Below are positions 11,444 through 11,919 of a stretch of 11,919 nt of DNA, piece after piece. Every line of letters starts with the position of its first letter. Position 1 is the stretch's first letter. The translations under genes and the position numbers were made by a program. This DNA is from Candidatus Woesearchaeota archaeon (GTDB lineage: Archaea; Nanobdellota; Nanobdellia; Woesearchaeales; UBA525). The notes below the pieces were generated by a model. The model had not been told where the DNA came from, made no database searches, and saw only the letters and a list, made by a program, of their open reading frames with translations. The stretch spans positions 1-11,919 of the forward strand of contig JAAOYH010000001.1 in NCBI GenBank assembly GCA_018221245.1, in the 5' to 3' direction.

Positions 11444-11451
11444 AACTTAGA
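11444..11451 (-). repeat. TCTAAGTT element, copy 1
   Basis: TCTAAGTT on the minus strand, exactly eight bases before the ATG of the 141-aa gene. An identical octamer sits at the identical distance before its tandem paralogue (11882-11889). Confidence 0.55.
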
Positions 11452-11471
11452 GGGGGTATTTAGATTTATCT

Positions 11472-11873
11472 TCACAATTTGCTAATTATGCTTCCGTAGT
11501 GGAATGAGAGTGCTCCGCATTCTGATGTCTGGTAAGGATCTTCCTTTATGCCCTTCTTCTCGTTGAGGCACTTCCTGTTCTGGATGGATTCATGTATGAA
11601 GTATGCTGCTGCAGGGTTCTCTTCTTCTCCGTGTAACATTTTTGTCACGTACTTATCCATAGAGATTATCTGTGACAAAGTAGGTATCTGTGTGTTTGTT
11701 CCTGCCACAGGGATGTGGTTACAGCACGCAAACACTTCGTCAAGCGCTTCCCATTCTTCTGGGAACTCTTTCTGAAGGCGCATTATTAGGCTGTACTGGT
11801 CTTTGGAAGGGTCGGCTTTCTTTAGATCTTTTTCGTGTACTTTCTGCGCAAACCTGTGCTTGTCGGTAGCCAT
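11472..11873 (-). CDS. Hypothetical protein, 133 aa, paralogue of the preceding gene
   Basis: A soluble, helix-rich protein of unknown function that shares its core with the 141-aa neighbour (LDEVFAC at 44-50, IPTLSQIISMDKY at 63-75, YFIHESIQNR at 91-100). It differs in having several cysteines (C50, C51, C102, C119) and an unrelated C-terminus (EDPYQTSECGALSFHYGS). ATG 11873 is chosen as start: the TATA box TATTTATATA lies about 26 bases upstream, whereas the in-frame TTG at 11894 would overlap that box. The two genes are in tandem, separated by 36 bases, and each appears to have its own promoter. Function cannot be inferred from context. Confidence 0.75.
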   Translation of the reverse strand: MATDKHRFAQKVHEKDLKKADPSKDQYSLIMRLQKEFPEEWEALDEVFACCNHIPVAGTNTQIPTLSQIISMDKYVTKMLHGEEENPAAAYFIHESIQNRKCLNEKKGIKEDPYQTSECGALSFHYGSIISKL

Positions 11874-11881
11874 GATAGAAT

Positions 11882-11889
11882 AACTTAGA
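11882..11889 (-). repeat. TCTAAGTT element, copy 2
   Basis: The second copy of the octamer, again eight bases before the start codon. The flanking bases differ between the copies, so the match is confined to the octamer. Confidence 0.55.
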
Positions 11890-11893
11890 ACCA

Positions 11894-11905
11894 ATATATA
11901 AATAC
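11894..11905 (-). promoter_or_regulatory. TATA box of the 133-aa gene
   Basis: TATTTATATATT on the minus strand, centred about 26 bases before ATG 11873. This is one of the strongest TATA boxes in the window and decides the start codon. Confidence 0.65.
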
Positions 11906-11919
11906 TACTGTGCAGTAGA

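Noticed and set aside
11874..11894. TTG start at 11894 for the 133-aa protein
   Set aside because: It overlaps the TATA box; the ATG at 11873 has the expected 26-base spacing.
1..11919. CRISPR arrays, insertion sequences, integrase or attachment sites
   Set aside because: No regularly spaced repeats, transposase-like proteins or terminal inverted repeats were seen. Two tRNA genes are present, but no duplicated tRNA 3' ends mark an integrated element.

Overview
The window reads as a compact archaeal chromosome segment. The evidence is TATA boxes 24-28 bases upstream of start codons (leaderless transcripts), Shine-Dalgarno (GAGGTGA-type) sites only in front of internal operon genes, two tRNA genes with introns directly after position 37, a short archaeal-type triosephosphate isomerase, prepilin-like proteins and an archaeal RelE/antitoxin pair. 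The mix of a bacterial-type lipoprotein diacylglyceryl transferase (Lgt), an acidic-tailed cold-shock protein and many small membrane proteins of unknown function resembles DPANN archaea (Woesearchaeota/Pacearchaeota-like). That lineage guess is tentative.

Layout. Bases 43-2996 lie on the minus strand: methionyl-tRNA synthetase (metG), a three-helix membrane protein, an intron-containing tRNA-Leu(UAA) and a soluble hypothetical protein. Bases 3072-6962 lie on the plus strand: histidyl-tRNA synthetase (hisS), a polytopic membrane protein and thioredoxin in a tight cluster; then a 109-aa conserved-looking hypothetical, lgt and tpiA, each with its own TATA box. Bases 6949-8211 form a minus-strand operon of two prepilin-like proteins flanking a small two-helix membrane protein. 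Bases 8428-9448 (plus) hold a cold-shock protein with a repeated Glu-rich tail and a five-helix membrane protein with a His-rich loop. Bases 9496-11873 (minus) hold a RelE-type toxin-antitoxin pair with a palindromic operator, a predicted lipoprotein with an LSGC lipobox, an intron-containing tRNA-Tyr(GUA), and two tandem genes that encode paralogous proteins of unknown function.

How the genes relate. MetRS, HisRS, tRNA-Leu and tRNA-Tyr serve translation; TpiA serves glycolysis/gluconeogenesis; thioredoxin serves thiol redox. Lgt and the LSGC lipoprotein make a plausible enzyme-substrate pair within 5 kb, implying bacterial-style lipoprotein lipidation in an archaeon. The most unusual signals are (1) Lgt plus lipoprotein, with the usual Lgt glutamate (E243 in E. 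coli numbering) replaced by threonine; (2) a possible JAB/JAMM-like HxH...PSxxD signature in that lipoprotein; (3) the tandem paralogues, which share TCTAAGTT exactly 8 bases before both start codons; (4) the tRNA-Tyr intron, whose bulge-helix-bulge has canonical geometry but a degenerate central helix; and (5) the pilin-like operon.

There is no gene-free stretch over 300 bases. The longest gaps are 8225-8427 (two divergent promoters and a leader hairpin) and 9975-10133 (toxin-antitoxin promoter and operator, plus a terminator).
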